Positions 46,487-56,665 are shown, counted from the stretch's first letter. The stretch is 64,000 nt of DNA from Acinetobacter sp. CS-2 (GCF_016599715.1 NZ_CP067019.1:3162001-3226000); one strand, 5' to 3'. Notes: generated from the letters alone by a model not told the origin. Numbers and translations are program-made.

Positions 46487-46666
46487 TTTTTGCACTTTTA
46501 TGGTCAATCCTATCCCTTTATCTCTATAACTTTCAGTCTTTTACAATCTTCTTTTTTTCTCCATCAATTTCACAATTCAACTAAGATTCCAACATCGTTT
46601 ATCTCGACTTTTCCTCTAATTTTGAATCATCGAAAACATCTTCCTAAATGATCCAGGGTGAAAGTA

Positions 46667-47053
46667 ATGAAAAAAATTCTGACTACAATTGCGCTTTCTT
46701 TATCTGCATTGATGGCAACTTCAGCGATGGCAGCACCAGACCATCGTTATGATGATCATCAACACTACAATCATACAGCATCACAACAGGACCACCGTTG
46801 GGATCACAATAATCGTTATGACAATAATCGCTATAACCAGAATCGTTATGACAATAAAAGAGTAAACCCAAGCCGTGACTGGCGTGCCGGCCAAAACTTC
46901 CCGCGTGTATTTAGCTCATCCAACTATAAAGTCAGCGACCGTGAAGCACGCCGCTTACCGAATACCAACCGTTATCAACAGTGGTATAAAATCAATGGCG
47001 ACTATGTGTTAGTGAATGAACGTACCGATCGTATTGTGCGCATCATCAACTAA
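46667..47053 (+). CDS. RcnB-family small secreted protein (second copy)
   Basis: 128-residue paralogue of the preceding gene: signal peptide ending SAMA-AP, then a low-complexity region with Asn/His/Tyr/Arg repeats (several RYDNN-type units, about 40-70). The same C-terminal fold ends QQWYKINGDYVLVNERTDRIVRIIN. A GTG at 46658 is in frame; AGGGTG before the ATG at 46667 decides the start. The two copies are separated by a terminator and so are independently expressed. Confidence 0.82.
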   Translation: MKKILTTIALSLSALMATSAMAAPDHRYDDHQHYNHTASQQDHRWDHNNRYDNNRYNQNRYDNKRVNPSRDWRAGQNFPRVFSSSNYKVSDREARRLPNTNRYQQWYKINGDYVLVNERTDRIVRIIN

Positions 47054-47078
47054 AACCGGCCTAAGTTTCCTCTTCCCT

Positions 47079-47111
47079 AAAAAACACCTGAATTCGATTC
47101 AGGTGTTTTTT
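47079..47111 (+). terminator. Intrinsic terminator
   Basis: AAAAACACCTGAAT-TCG-ATTCAGGTGTTTTT, 25 bp after the second RcnB-like gene. Confidence 0.92.
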
Positions 47112-47183
47112 ATTTTTTAGCTTCCCCCCCGTCATTTTTTGATTAGAATCAAGGAAGGAAATTTTTTTAATTTTGAGATAGGT

Positions 47184-48536
47184 ATGCAAACGAATTCATC
47201 TGAAACTTCACAAAGCACAAATTTGCAATATGTGCATTGGTTTCGACATTCTGCGCCCTATATCAATGCCCACCGCAACAAAACCTTTGTCATCATGTTT
47301 GATGGTGAGGCGGTGCAACATGAAAATTTCCAGCATATTATTCACGACATTGCCCTGCTGCATTCTTTAGGCATTCGTCTGATTCTGGTGCATGGTGCAC
47401 GTTCGCAAATCAACCAGAACCTCAAAGCCAGCGGTATTCAAACGCCTTTTCACAATCACCGCCGCATTACCACACGCGAATCTTTAAGCTGCGTCATGAA
47501 TGCAGTGGGTTCGATCCGTTTACAAATTGAAGCGCTGCTTTCCATGGGACTGGTCAATTCCCCCATGTATGGCGCACGCATTGATGTGATCTCGGGCAAT
47601 TTTGTCACCGCCAAACCCTATGGCATTCGGGACGGCATCGATTTTCAGCTGACGGGTGAAGTACGAACGGTCGATACTGACGCCATTCAAAGACATTTAA
47701 AAAATCACAATATTGTGTTGCTGGGTCCAACCGGCTATTCCAGTACCGGTGAGGTGTTTAACCTGGTGGCAGAAGAAGTGGCCACCAATACTGCCATTCT
47801 GCTGAAAGCCGACAAGCTGATTTTTTTGGGTAAACAGCAAGGTCTGGTCAACGAGTTTGGACAATTGCAACGTGAAATAGCGCCGCATCAGCTGGATCGG
47901 CAGATCTTGCAATATCAGGATTCCAATCCCGATATTGCCCTGCAATTGCGCGGTGCCAAAAATGCATCACTGCAAGGGGTACATCGTGTACATCTGATTT
48001 CTTATACCTACGATGGGGCCTTGCTGGAAGAACTGTTCACCCGTGATGGTGCGGGTACCATGATGACCGATGCCCATTATGAAGATGTACGTACGGCTAC
48101 GATTCAGGATGTCGGCGGCTTGATGAATCTGCTTCGTCCACTGGAGGCCGAAGGTATTCTGGTGTATCGCTCACGTGAAAGATTAGAAAGTGAAATTGAA
48201 CAGTTTTCCGTGATTGAACGGGACGGGATGATTCTGGCCTGTGCCGCGCTGTACCCTATTCCCACCTCAGCCAATGAAGTTAAATCGGCGGAGATTGCCT
48301 GTGTCGCAGTCGATCCGACCTATCGCAAGTCTAACCGCGGCAGCCAGATTCTGCATTATCTGGAAGACAAGGCCAAAAGTCTGGGCATTCAGCAACTATT
48401 TGTACTGACCACACGTACCGCGCACTGGTTTGTCGAACATGGTTTTGAACCCGCCAGTGTCGATGACCTGCCCAATGCACGTCAGGCCCTGTATAACTAT
48501 CAACGTAATTCCCTAGTCTTCAAAAAGCCACTTTAA
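47184..48536 (+). CDS. argA: Amino-acid N-acetyltransferase (N-acetylglutamate synthase)
   Basis: 450-residue first enzyme of arginine synthesis, acetylating glutamate. The N-terminal amino-acid-kinase domain (about 30-290: KTFVIMFDGEAVQHENF, LILVHGARSQINQNL, LLGPTGYSSTGEVFNLVAEEVA) is followed by a C-terminal GNAT domain (about 310-445: IACVAVDPTYRKSNRGSQILHYLEDKAK, LFVLTTRTAHWFVEHGFEP). The frame extends to 47139, but the ATG at 47184 fits homologues. It ends inside its own terminator. Confidence 0.95.
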   Translation: MQTNSSETSQSTNLQYVHWFRHSAPYINAHRNKTFVIMFDGEAVQHENFQHIIHDIALLHSLGIRLILVHGARSQINQNLKASGIQTPFHNHRRITTRESLSCVMNAVGSIRLQIEALLSMGLVNSPMYGARIDVISGNFVTAKPYGIRDGIDFQLTGEVRTVDTDAIQRHLKNHNIVLLGPTGYSSTGEVFNLVAEEVATNTAILLKADKLIFLGKQQGLVNEFGQLQREIAPHQLDRQILQYQDSNPDIALQLRGAKNASLQGVHRVHLISYTYDGALLEELFTRDGAGTMMTDAHYEDVRTATIQDVGGLMNLLRPLEAEGILVYRSRERLESEIEQFSVIERDGMILACAALYPIPTSANEVKSAEIACVAVDPTYRKSNRGSQILHYLEDKAKSLGIQQLFVLTTRTAHWFVEHGFEPASVDDLPNARQALYNYQRNSLVFKKPL

Positions 48537-48549
48537 AGTGGCTTTTTTT
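48522..48549 (+). terminator. argA terminator overlapping the stop codon
   Basis: AAAAAGCCACTT-TAA-AGTGGCTTTTTTT; the stop codon TAA sits in the loop of the hairpin. Confidence 0.88.
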
Positions 48550-48865
48550 ATGCAGCTTATATCTTTATTTTTTATATCTTTATGATAAACCCATCGAAAT
48601 TTATCATGATTTGTTTATGGCATTTTTGCATATTCTTATCCACGCTTAAGATTTAGAATTTAAGTTAATTAATATCAATAATTTAATTAAATAAAACTGG
48701 ATATTGAGTTGTCCTGATAAATCATATTTCCGCATAAGGTTTTCTTTATTTTATTTATCTTTTTTCCTCATTAGAAATTTATCTTTTCTTATTTTTTTCG
48801 AAAAAGAAAAGGCTTTAGCGTATGTGTTCAATATTCAACACTTCCTTATTGCGGAGCACACATAC
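48550..48865. other. Regulatory region upstream of the ssu operon
   Basis: 316 bp, very AT-rich, no ORF of its own. GATAAA (48582) and TTTATC (48601) form a small inverted pair, and TTCAATATTCAACAC lies close to the start. Sulfonate operons are usually under CysB/Cbl-type LysR activators, but I cannot point to a defined site. Confidence 0.4.
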
Positions 48866-49828
48866 ATGAGCGCCATTCAAGCAAAATTCTGGGCGAAATC
48901 ACTGGTCCTTTCTTCAGTAGTTGCTGGCGCAATGATGATGTCAGGTTGCGGAAAAAAAGAAGCTGAAACAGTCACGTTAAATATCGGCTTCCAAAAATAT
49001 GGATTGTTACCGATTATTAAAGAACGCGGCACTTTAGAAACGACGTTGAAAGATCAGGGCGTCAATGTGAAATGGGTAGAATTCCCTGCCGGTCCTCAAT
49101 TGCTTGAAGGCTTAAATGTCGGCAGTGTTGTATTAGGTGAAGCAGGTGAAGCGCCGCCTATTTTCGCACAGGCTGCCAATTCAAATCTGGTGTATATCGC
49201 CAACCAGCCGGAAGCACCTAAAGCTGAAGCCGTGATTGTGCAAAAAGATTCAGCCATTCACAGCATCCAGGATTTAAAAGGCAAACGTGTTGCACTCAAT
49301 AAAGGCTCGAATGTTCATTATCTACTGTTAAAAGTGTTACAAGCCAATAAGCTGACTCTGAATGACATCCAGGTAGTGTATTTACCGCCTTCGGATGCAC
49401 GCGCAGCCTTTGAGAAAGGTGCAGTCGATGCCTGGGTGATTTGGGACCCGTTCTTTGCTGCTGCAGAAAAGCAGATTGGTGCTCGTGTCATTGCCACAGG
49501 TGAAAACCTGGTCAGTAACCATCAGTTTTATCTGGCTGACCGTAAATTTGCCGAGCAGCATCCGGATGTACTGAAAGCGGTCGTAAATGAACTCAACACC
49601 ACCACACAATGGGTATCCCAGCATCAGGACGAAGCCGCCAAGCTGCTGGAAAAGCCAACAGGACTGTCTAAAGACATCCTGAAAACGTCCATTTCCCGCA
49701 TGGGCTTTGGAGTACAACCCATTTCTAATGAGGTGGTGCAAAAGCAGCAATATGTTGCCGATGCCTTTTATCAGCAGAAACTGATTCCAAACAAACTCAA
49801 TATTCAATCCGCGATTTTAGCGAAGTAA
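48866..49828 (+). CDS. Sulfonate ABC transporter substrate-binding lipoprotein (SsuA-like, copy 1)
   Basis: 320-residue periplasmic-binding protein of the SsuA/aliphatic sulfonate family. The signal sequence ends in a lipobox M-S-G-C-G-K-K, so it should be lipid-anchored. The mature core has LNIGFQKYGLLPIIKERG, EFPAGPQLLEGLNVGSVVLGEAGEAPPIFAQAA and DLKGKRVALNKGSNVHYLLLKVLQ. It also has LPPSDARAAFEKGAVDAWVIWDPFFAAAE. The frame runs upstream to 48704 with low-complexity sequence; the ATG at 48866 starts the signal. First gene of a five-gene ssu operon. Confidence 0.9.
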   Translation: MSAIQAKFWAKSLVLSSVVAGAMMMSGCGKKEAETVTLNIGFQKYGLLPIIKERGTLETTLKDQGVNVKWVEFPAGPQLLEGLNVGSVVLGEAGEAPPIFAQAANSNLVYIANQPEAPKAEAVIVQKDSAIHSIQDLKGKRVALNKGSNVHYLLLKVLQANKLTLNDIQVVYLPPSDARAAFEKGAVDAWVIWDPFFAAAEKQIGARVIATGENLVSNHQFYLADRKFAEQHPDVLKAVVNELNTTTQWVSQHQDEAAKLLEKPTGLSKDILKTSISRMGFGVQPISNEVVQKQQYVADAFYQQKLIPNKLNIQSAILAK

Positions 49829-49856
49829 ATCATAAATAAAACTTAGGGGATTTAAC

Positions 49857-50849
49857 ATGACTCAGCATCAACTACACAACAAAGCAGTCACATGGTTCAA
49901 GACCTCCAGTCATGGCATGAATGCTATGTTAGTTGCTTGTGCGATGTTGGGTTCAAGTGCCGCCTGGGCTGTTGATCCTTCAGTGAAACAGCTTCGTGTC
50001 GGCTATCAAAAATCTTCTGTCAATCTGGTGATTGCACAACAGCAAAAGTTATTTGAACAGGAATTTCCCAACGCCAAAATCAGCTGGAATGAATTTCCTG
50101 GCGGTCCACAAATTTTAGAAGCCCTAGCCGTCGGTTCTGTAGATATCGGTTCAACCGGCGATACGCCTCCTGTCTATGCTCAGGCAGGCAACAAGCCACT
50201 GCATTATTTTGCTTATGAAACGGCAAAACCTTTGGCTTCTGCCATTTTGGTGCCAAGCAACTCCCAAATTACCCAGCTCCGCCAGTTGAAGGGTAAACGT
50301 ATTGGGGTTCACCGCGGTTCAAGCTCACATTATCTATTGGTACAGGCAGTACGCAAAGCCGGTTTGCAATGGACAGATGTTCAACCGATCTGGCTCAGTC
50401 CGGCTGATGCCCGTGCGGCTTTCCAGAAAGGTGCGATTGATGCCTGGGCCATTTGGGATCCCTACTATGCTGCGGCACAACTGGAAGATAAGGCCAAGGT
50501 ACTGACCACAGGTAAAGGCCTAAGTCCAAATTACACCTTCTATCTGGCTTCAAATGATTTGGTTAAGAATCATCCTCAGGCTCTCAAAAGCATTATCAAG
50601 CAGCTGAATGTTGCCGATAAATGGGTACAAAGCCACAAGGCTGCGACTGCAAGCCTGTTTGCGCAAAGCACAGGTCTGAAACCGATTGTCAGTCAGACTT
50701 TTATCCAGCGCCGTCCTAACCCGTCTGGTGCTGCTCTGCTCAGCAAAAAAGTGATTGCCGATCAGCAAGAACTCGCCAACCGTTTTAGCGAACTCAAAAT
50801 CATTCCGAAATCTATCAATATCCAGCAAGCCGTTTGGGCAGGCAAATAA
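49857..50849 (+). CDS. ssuA: Sulfonate ABC transporter substrate-binding protein (SsuA, copy 2)
   Basis: 330-residue paralogue of the preceding protein, with a Sec-type signal ending [10 protein letters not shown] and no lipobox, so soluble in the periplasm. Same landmarks: [76 protein letters not shown] and [28 protein letters not shown]. The two copies share operon position and fold but differ enough to bind different sulfonates. AGGGGA lies upstream of the ATG. Confidence 0.9.
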   Translation: MTQHQLHNKAVTWFKTSSHGMNAMLVACAMLGSSAAWAVDPSVKQLRVGYQKSSVNLVIAQQQKLFEQEFPNAKISWNEFPGGPQILEALAVGSVDIGSTGDTPPVYAQAGNKPLHYFAYETAKPLASAILVPSNSQITQLRQLKGKRIGVHRGSSSHYLLVQAVRKAGLQWTDVQPIWLSPADARAAFQKGAIDAWAIWDPYYAAAQLEDKAKVLTTGKGLSPNYTFYLASNDLVKNHPQALKSIIKQLNVADKWVQSHKAATASLFAQSTGLKPIVSQTFIQRRPNPSGAALLSKKVIADQQELANRFSELKIIPKSINIQQAVWAGK

Positions 50850-50865
50850 TCTAAGGATCAATGCA

Positions 50866-52041
50866 ATGAAAATTTTCTGGTTTATTCCTACGCATGGTGA
50901 CAGTCGTTATTTAGGCACGAGCAAAGGCGCCCGTCAGGTCGATCATGCTTATATGAAACAGATTGCCGTCGCGGTAGATAACCTGGGTTATGAAGGCGTA
51001 CTCATTCCAACCGGCCGTTCATGTGAAGATCCATGGATTACCGCTGCCAGCCTGATTGATGCCACTAAAAATTTGAAATTCCTGGTGGCATTACGTCCAG
51101 GCGTGACCACGCCGGCACTGGCTGCGCGTATGGCCGCGACTTTTGACCGTTTGTCGGGCGGTCGCGTTCGGCTGAACCTGGTCACTGGTGGTGATGAGCA
51201 AGAGCTCAAAGGTGACGGCGTATATGAAGATCATGCGACGCGCTATAAAACTGCGGCTGAATACACTACCATCTGGCGTGAAATTTTAAAACGTTCACAT
51301 ACTGGTGAAAGTTTCACTTTCCACGGTGAACATTTAAGTGTCGATGATGCAAAACTGCTTTATCCACCCGTACAACAGCCTTATCCACCGCTTTGGTTTG
51401 GCGGTTCTTCCGATGCAGCAGTGGAATTGGCCACCGACCAGGTCGATACTTACCTGACTTGGGGTGAGCCACCAGCCGCAGTGAAAGAAAAAATTGAAAA
51501 TGTCAGAGCCAAAGCTGCTGCCAAAGGCCGTAGCTTAAGTTACGGTATCCGTTTACACGTGATTGTGCGTGAAACCAATGAACAGGCATGGGCTGCTGCT
51601 GAAGAGCTGATTCAGTATGTGGATGATGCAACCATTGCTGCTGCACAACAAAAATTCAAGCAGATGGATTCCGTCGGCCAACGTCGTATGGCTGAACTGC
51701 ATAACGGTGACCGTACTAAACTTGAAGTTTCTCCAAACCTGTGGGCAGGTGTAGGCTTAGTACGCGGTGGTGCAGGTACGGCACTGGTCGGTGACCCTGA
51801 AACGGTTGCTGCACGTATTCAAAAATATGCGGACTTGGGTATTGATACCTTTATTTTCTCAGGCTATCCGCATCTGGAGGAATCCATCCGTTTTGCCGAA
51901 CTGGTATTCCCGCTGTTGCCTTTAGAAACCCGTAAAAAACTGGCTCAACCGAACTTGACTGGTCCTTTTGGTGAAATCGTGGCAAATAACTATGTTGCTG
52001 ATGAGGCCAAGAAGGAAGTGAAATATCAGGAGCCGGCTTAA
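50866..52041 (+). CDS. ssuD: FMNH2-dependent alkanesulfonate monooxygenase
   Basis: 391-residue luciferase-like enzyme releasing sulfite from alkanesulfonates. It opens [34 protein letters not shown] and contains [14 protein letters not shown] (with the conserved active-site Cys), [39 protein letters not shown] and [11 protein letters not shown] near the end. It needs reduced FMN, but no ssuE follows in the operon; the FMN-reductase-like protein at 60671 or another enzyme must serve. The open frame extends to 50755; the ATG at 50866 fits homologues. Confidence 0.96.
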   Translation: MKIFWFIPTHGDSRYLGTSKGARQVDHAYMKQIAVAVDNLGYEGVLIPTGRSCEDPWITAASLIDATKNLKFLVALRPGVTTPALAARMAATFDRLSGGRVRLNLVTGGDEQELKGDGVYEDHATRYKTAAEYTTIWREILKRSHTGESFTFHGEHLSVDDAKLLYPPVQQPYPPLWFGGSSDAAVELATDQVDTYLTWGEPPAAVKEKIENVRAKAAAKGRSLSYGIRLHVIVRETNEQAWAAAEELIQYVDDATIAAAQQKFKQMDSVGQRRMAELHNGDRTKLEVSPNLWAGVGLVRGGAGTALVGDPETVAARIQKYADLGIDTFIFSGYPHLEESIRFAELVFPLLPLETRKKLAQPNLTGPFGEIVANNYVADEAKKEVKYQEPA

Positions 52042-52856
52042 TGAGCAAAAGCATTTCTGCGGGAGCCTTGCAGAAACCCAAGGTTTCACGTGGAACACAA
52101 TTTGGGCAGCGTTTGCTGCCCTGGTTGTTCCCGATTGCACTGATTGTTATCTGGCAAATTGCCTCCAGTACCGGGCTGTTGGAAAGCCGCATTCTACCTG
52201 CACCGACGGCGGTCGTAGCTGCATTTTGGCATCTGCTGATCAGTGGTGAACTTTGGCAACACGTAAAGGTGAGTGCCGGACGTGCCCTGCTCGGTTTATT
52301 GGTCGGTGGCGGTTTAGGTTTATTACTCGGCCTGCTCAATGGCTCTTCGAAGACGGCATCGACTCTGCTGGATACCACGTTACAGATGATCCGTAATATC
52401 CCGGCTTTAGCCTTAATTCCTTTGGTGATTTTATGGTTCGGGATTGATGAATCCGCCAAGCTGTTTTTGGTCGCTGTCGGGGTGTTCTTCCCACTGTATA
52501 TCAATACCTATCATGGCATTCGTTCAGTCGATCCGCAGCTAATCGAAATGGGTAAAAGTTACAGCTTAACGCGCTGGCAGTTATACAAAGAAATTATTTT
52601 ACCGGGTGCGATGCCTTCGATTCTGGTCGGTTTACGCTTTGCCCTTGGTCTAGTCTGGGTACTGCTGATTGTGGCCGAAACTATTTCCGCACAATCCGGC
52701 ATTGGTTATATGACCATGAATGCGCGTGAGTTTTTACAAACTGACGTGGTCTTGGTAGGAATTTTACTGTATGCCCTGCTCGGCAAACTGGCCGATGTAT
52801 TGGCCGTCGCTTTAGAAAAATACCTGCTGCGTTGGCACGCTGGCTATCAAAAATAA
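52041..52856 (+). CDS. ssuC: Sulfonate ABC transporter permease
   Basis: 271-residue inner-membrane permease with about six helices. The N-terminal cytoplasmic stretch is followed by FPIALIVIWQIASSTGLL, then GLLVGGGLGLLLGLLNG. The cytoplasmic EAA loop that docks SsuB includes EMGKSYSLTRWQLYKEIILPGAMPSILVGLRFALGL. The start overlaps the ssuD stop by one base (TAATG), so the two are translationally coupled. SsuB follows after 10 bp. Confidence 0.95.
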   Translation: MSKSISAGALQKPKVSRGTQFGQRLLPWLFPIALIVIWQIASSTGLLESRILPAPTAVVAAFWHLLISGELWQHVKVSAGRALLGLLVGGGLGLLLGLLNGSSKTASTLLDTTLQMIRNIPALALIPLVILWFGIDESAKLFLVAVGVFFPLYINTYHGIRSVDPQLIEMGKSYSLTRWQLYKEIILPGAMPSILVGLRFALGLVWVLLIVAETISAQSGIGYMTMNAREFLQTDVVLVGILLYALLGKLADVLAVALEKYLLRWHAGYQK

Positions 52857-52866
52857 GGAATAAGAC

Positions 52867-53676
52867 ATGACTGATTTAAGCATCGGGCGTCATGTATCTG
52901 AAGAACGCTCAATATCGCAACAACCTGACCCTACAGATATCAATCCTAACGCTGTGGTGGGTGCAGAAATTCTGATTGAACAGCTGCACAAATTCTATGG
53001 CGAAGTGAAAGTTCTGGAAGATCTGGACCTGCATATTCAACCGGGTGAATTCCTGGCCATTGTCGGACGCAGTGGCTGCGGTAAAAGTACCCTGCTGCGT
53101 CTGATTGCCGATCTGGAACAACCGAGCTATGGCGAAATCAAGTTTAAATCAGCACGTCATATTCGCGAAGGCATCACCAGCGATGACATTCGGGTCATGT
53201 TCCAGGACCCACGACTGTTGCCGTGGCGTAGCATCGAGCAAAATGTACAATTGGGTTTAGCCAAAGAACAGCAAGCCAATGCTTCTGCACTACTGGAAAA
53301 AGTCGGCTTGAAAGAAAAGGCCGGACTCTGGCCATCACAACTTTCAGGCGGTCAGCGTCAGCGTACTGCACTGGCCCGTGCCTTATCGCATAAACCTCGC
53401 ATTTTGCTGCTTGATGAGCCTTTAGGTGCGCTGGATGCACTCACCCGTTTGGACATGCAGAACCTGATTGAAAAACTCTGGACTGAACAGGGCTTTACCG
53501 CCATTTTAGTCACTCATGATGTCAGTGAAGCTGTACAACTGGCTGACCGGATTATCCTGTTAGATAAGGGGCACATTGCCCAGCAGTTTAAAGTGGATTT
53601 GCCTCGACCACGTAAAAAAGATTACACATTTACCGAGCTGGAACAGCAAGTATTAAATGCGGTATTGGCAACCTGA
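52867..53676 (+). CDS. ssuB: Sulfonate ABC transporter ATP-binding protein
   Basis: 269-residue ATPase. Walker A is GRSGCGKST (67-75), Q-loop [11 protein letters not shown], signature [19 protein letters not shown], Walker [16 protein letters not shown], and switch His in [10 protein letters not shown]. The order ssuA-ssuA-ssuD-ssuC-ssuB is that of the E. coli ssuEADCB cluster with ssuE missing and ssuA doubled. The N-terminal 30 residues are longer than usual. Last gene of the operon; no clear terminator follows. Confidence 0.95.
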   Translation: MTDLSIGRHVSEERSISQQPDPTDINPNAVVGAEILIEQLHKFYGEVKVLEDLDLHIQPGEFLAIVGRSGCGKSTLLRLIADLEQPSYGEIKFKSARHIREGITSDDIRVMFQDPRLLPWRSIEQNVQLGLAKEQQANASALLEKVGLKEKAGLWPSQLSGGQRQRTALARALSHKPRILLLDEPLGALDALTRLDMQNLIEKLWTEQGFTAILVTHDVSEAVQLADRIILLDKGHIAQQFKVDLPRPRKKDYTFTELEQQVLNAVLAT

Positions 53677-54022
53677 GCATGCAACACGACGATAACGAAT
53701 CTAAACGATCCGTTATCCTTCCTCGGTTTATGCATCTTTTAGTTCAGCCTAAACATACTCTTTAGTTTTTTTAAAACTGCACCAAATCTAAACACAAAAG
53801 ACCAGTCGCATCATTTACAAAAAAAATCAATTCCATTTAATCATTTATATAAAAAATGCAATCATTGCCTATCGGTAGGTTCTATAGGATTTTTAACTCA
53901 TTAAATAGCTAACCTACAGAATAAACTATCAATTATGATAAAAATGCAATTTTTAGTAATGCACAAATCTGTCGATTTGCCGTACAATTTGCCTTTCCCC
54001 TTTAATTTTTTTAAATTTGCCA
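53677..54022. other. Intergenic region upstream of a TetR-family gene
   Basis: 346 bp, AT-rich. GTAGGTT (53875-53881) and AACCTAC (53911-53917) form a spaced inverted pair that might bind a regulator. No ORF or terminator that I can support. Confidence 0.4.
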
Positions 54023-54637
54023 ATGGAACAAAAAAAGAGTACACAAAAAAGACATCAATTGCTAAATGCTGCACTCGATGTATTTTCCCTTTACGGTTTT
54101 AATGGGGCAAGCTTAGACGAGATTGCTCAGATTGCTGAAATGCATAAATCGAATATTTTCTACTATTATGAAAATAAAGAAGCTTTATATGTAGAAGTAC
54201 TGACCACCGTTCTACAGAAATGGCTTGCGCCGCTGCAAATGCTGGAATCAGAGTTGGAACCTGAAGAAGCGATTACCAATTATTTATTGCAAAAAATTGA
54301 AGTGTCACGTACTCAACCGAAAGCATCCCGCCTGTTTGCGCTGGAAGTGATCCAAGGTGCGCCGCATATTTTGCCAATTCTAAAAGGTCCTTTAAAGAAA
54401 CTGTTTAAACGCAAGGCTAAAGTGATTAGCGTGTGGCAGGAACAGGGGAAAATTGCCAAAGAAATTGATCCTGAACTGCTGATTTTGAATATTTGGGCAT
54501 TGACGCAAAACTATGCAGATTTTGCCACCCAAATGGAAATGGTCACGGGTAAAACCTTACGCAACCGCAGTATGCAACAACGTTGTATTCAACATACTGT
54601 ACATATGATGTTATATGGCGTAATTCCTCGTTCATAA
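54023..54637 (+). CDS. TetR-family regulator, RutR-like
   Basis: 204-residue regulator. The helix-turn-helix is at about 27-47 (ASLDEIAQIAEMHKSNIFYYYENKEALYVEVL). The C-terminal ligand domain (SRLFALEVIQGAPHILPILKGPLKKLFKRK ... ILNIWALTQNYADFATQMEMVTG) fits the YcdC/RutR group, which senses uracil or thymine. No pyrimidine-degradation genes are in view, so the ligand is uncertain. A TTG at 54017 is in frame; the ATG at 54023 is chosen. It stands alone; divergent targets are not evident. Confidence 0.8.
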   Translation: MEQKKSTQKRHQLLNAALDVFSLYGFNGASLDEIAQIAEMHKSNIFYYYENKEALYVEVLTTVLQKWLAPLQMLESELEPEEAITNYLLQKIEVSRTQPKASRLFALEVIQGAPHILPILKGPLKKLFKRKAKVISVWQEQGKIAKEIDPELLILNIWALTQNYADFATQMEMVTGKTLRNRSMQQRCIQHTVHMMLYGVIPRS

Positions 54638-54716
54638 CTGTTAAATTATCCCCAAGGATAATTTTGGCATACGACCATAGCCTTCTATGGTCGCCAAATT
54701 ACTACTGTTACCCATC

Positions 54717-55280
54717 TTATTTTATCGTTTGATATAATTCTGACAGTTTTTGCGCACCCAACAATAAATTTTCTTCCCAATCTAGATGTGCAGTTTCATT
54801 GGCGCCATCGGTAATATATTTTACAGAAACAAATCTTACTCCCAGTTTTTTACAGACTTTGGCCATGGCATAGCCTTCCATATCGACCAGATGGCATGGC
54901 ACTTTAGGCAAGCCTGTTTCAAAGCTGTCCCCTGTTCCGCAGATCCCTTGAGGCAAATGCTGAAAATAGGACTGCAAATGAATTTCTGCCGGATGGTCCT
55001 CATCCATAGGCGTAACTCCGACTGCAAAACCGAGCGGGGATACATCCATGTCCCGTTGCACAAAGGTGCTGACTTCTACCAGTTCATGCGCATTAAAATG
55101 CGAACTTCCGGCGGTACCCAAATTGAGCAGGGTCTTGCAACCAGTCTTGTGAATCACCTCGAAGGCTTTAAACGCCGCATTGACTTTGCCTATACCGCTG
55201 TAATGGACTTCGATGCCTGCCTGTTCAAACAGACCTTTAGATTCACTGGGCAAAGCCATAATTAAAGCCAGATCAGACAT
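54717..55280 (-). CDS. Nucleoside phosphorylase-superfamily nucleosidase (MTA/SAH nucleosidase-like)
   Basis: 187-residue member of the PNP/UDP superfamily. It starts DLALIMALPSESKGLFEQ and has IGKVNAAFKAFEVI, LLNLGTAGSS and the catalytic-end motif LVDMEGYAMAKVCKKLGVRFVSVKYITDGANETA with Glu and Asp in place. It probably hydrolyses 5'-methylthioadenosine or S-adenosylhomocysteine, but it is shorter than E. coli Pfs/MtnN (232). Futalosine hydrolase-like or other purine nucleosidases remain possible. Single gene convergent with the TetR gene. Confidence 0.76.
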   Translation of the reverse strand: MSDLALIMALPSESKGLFEQAGIEVHYSGIGKVNAAFKAFEVIHKTGCKTLLNLGTAGSSHFNAHELVEVSTFVQRDMDVSPLGFAVGVTPMDEDHPAEIHLQSYFQHLPQGICGTGDSFETGLPKVPCHLVDMEGYAMAKVCKKLGVRFVSVKYITDGANETAHLDWEENLLLGAQKLSELYQTIK

Positions 55281-55600
55281 AGCAAAACCTTATCGATGCA
55301 CAAATTTAAAATTGTGCCAATTAGAAAAGAATTACCCAATAAGTGCAAATTTAAAATCATAAGCACGTTCCCGTACAAAAATTTGATCCCCCGATTCACT
55401 TGAATATTTAAATTTATTTTTCTTGTCATCACCGATTTCGAAGCCATTCCATGCAATGAATCTTCTGGATGCAGATTTTTTTCAAATACTATTTTTGCAA
55501 GAAATTTAATATTTTTTTGTATGAAAACACAACAACAAGACGAACGCGTAAGATTATGGCAATATATAGCCCTGATAACTTTTCACTTATTGATTCGCCC

Positions 55601-56602
55601 ATGAAGCTGCTCCGCCTGAATGCTTTAGCGCCCAATTTTCAATTGCCAAAAACGGCCGTAACCATTGGTAATTTTGACGGTGTACATTTGGGCCATCAGG
55701 CAATGATTAGCCAGTTAAAACAGCTGGCAGCCGCAGAAAATTTAAAAACGCTGGTGATGATTTTTGAGCCGCAACCTCTGGAGTTTTTTAAGGGTTATGA
55801 TGCTCCTCCACGTATTACCTCACTGCGTGAAAAAGTGGAATATCTGACTAAACTGGGCGTGGACTACATTGCCGTTGCAAAATTTGATAACCATTTCCGC
55901 AGTCTAAATGCTGAAAGCTTTGCTGAACTGTTAAAAGTAAAACTTAATGCAGAACATCTGGTTCTGGGCGATGACTTCCACTTTGGCAAAAACCGTCAGG
56001 GCAATAGTGAATTTTTAACAGCCTATGGTTTTCAGGTCACCAACTTAACTACGGTTGCACTGGATGGTGAACGCGTCAGTTCGACCAGGATCCGCCAGAC
56101 CTTGCAAGCAGGTGATTTAGCCCTTGCTGCCAAATTACTTGGCCGTCCCTATAGCATCACCGGTCGGGTACAATACGGTGACCAGATTGGACGAACCCTT
56201 GATTTTCCAACCATTAATGTCGCGCTAAACCGTCATAAACCGTGCTTGAAAGGCATTTACGGCGTAGAGGTGATGTGTGAAACCCTATCGTTAAAAGATA
56301 AAGTGAAAGCCGACGATCCTGAAAAATCAGGCATTGCAGGCTATGAACCTACCGCCCTGTTCGGTGCCGGACATGTCGGTACCCGACCGGCCATCAAACA
56401 AGTCCATCCGGAATGGCGATTAGAAGTACATTTTCCTGATGTTTCTGCTAATCTGTATGGCCTGTTAATGCGGGTGACATTCTTGAACTATTTACATGGC
56501 GAAAAGGACTACCCTTCGCTTGAAGCATTAAAAGCCGGAATTGATGATGATGTTGAGAAACTGCTTGAGTTTCGACAAAACACGCCGCATTTTCCCTTTT
56601 AA
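55601..56602 (+). CDS. ribF: Bifunctional riboflavin kinase/FAD synthetase
   Basis: 333-residue enzyme making FMN and then FAD. The N-terminal adenylyltransferase domain has VTIGNFDGVHLGHQAMI (about 20-36), FEPQPLEFF and LGDDFHFGKNRQGN. The C-terminal kinase domain has GRVQYGDQIGRTLDFPTINVAL. An insert near residues 230-255 (SLKDKVKADDPEKSG) is typical of Acinetobacter-type sequences. The frame opens at 55469 with an ATG also at 55556; I chose 55601 because MKLLRLNAL aligns with the E. coli start, though no good ribosome site is seen. Confidence 0.9.
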   Translation: MKLLRLNALAPNFQLPKTAVTIGNFDGVHLGHQAMISQLKQLAAAENLKTLVMIFEPQPLEFFKGYDAPPRITSLREKVEYLTKLGVDYIAVAKFDNHFRSLNAESFAELLKVKLNAEHLVLGDDFHFGKNRQGNSEFLTAYGFQVTNLTTVALDGERVSSTRIRQTLQAGDLALAAKLLGRPYSITGRVQYGDQIGRTLDFPTINVALNRHKPCLKGIYGVEVMCETLSLKDKVKADDPEKSGIAGYEPTALFGAGHVGTRPAIKQVHPEWRLEVHFPDVSANLYGLLMRVTFLNYLHGEKDYPSLEALKAGIDDDVEKLLEFRQNTPHFPF

Positions 56603-56665
56603 ATCCCAGATTTTTTATTGTAAAACGCGTCAGCCCAAGGCTGATTAAATTGGAAGACAACTTGC

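Noticed and set aside
46451..46651. 66-codon ORF between the RcnB-like genes
   Set aside because: It starts inside the terminator of the first gene and is low-complexity Phe/Ser-rich, as expected from AT-rich spacer.
55281..55600. FMN riboswitch upstream of ribF
   Set aside because: None of the conserved FMN-element boxes are visible; the spacer is plain AT-rich sequence.
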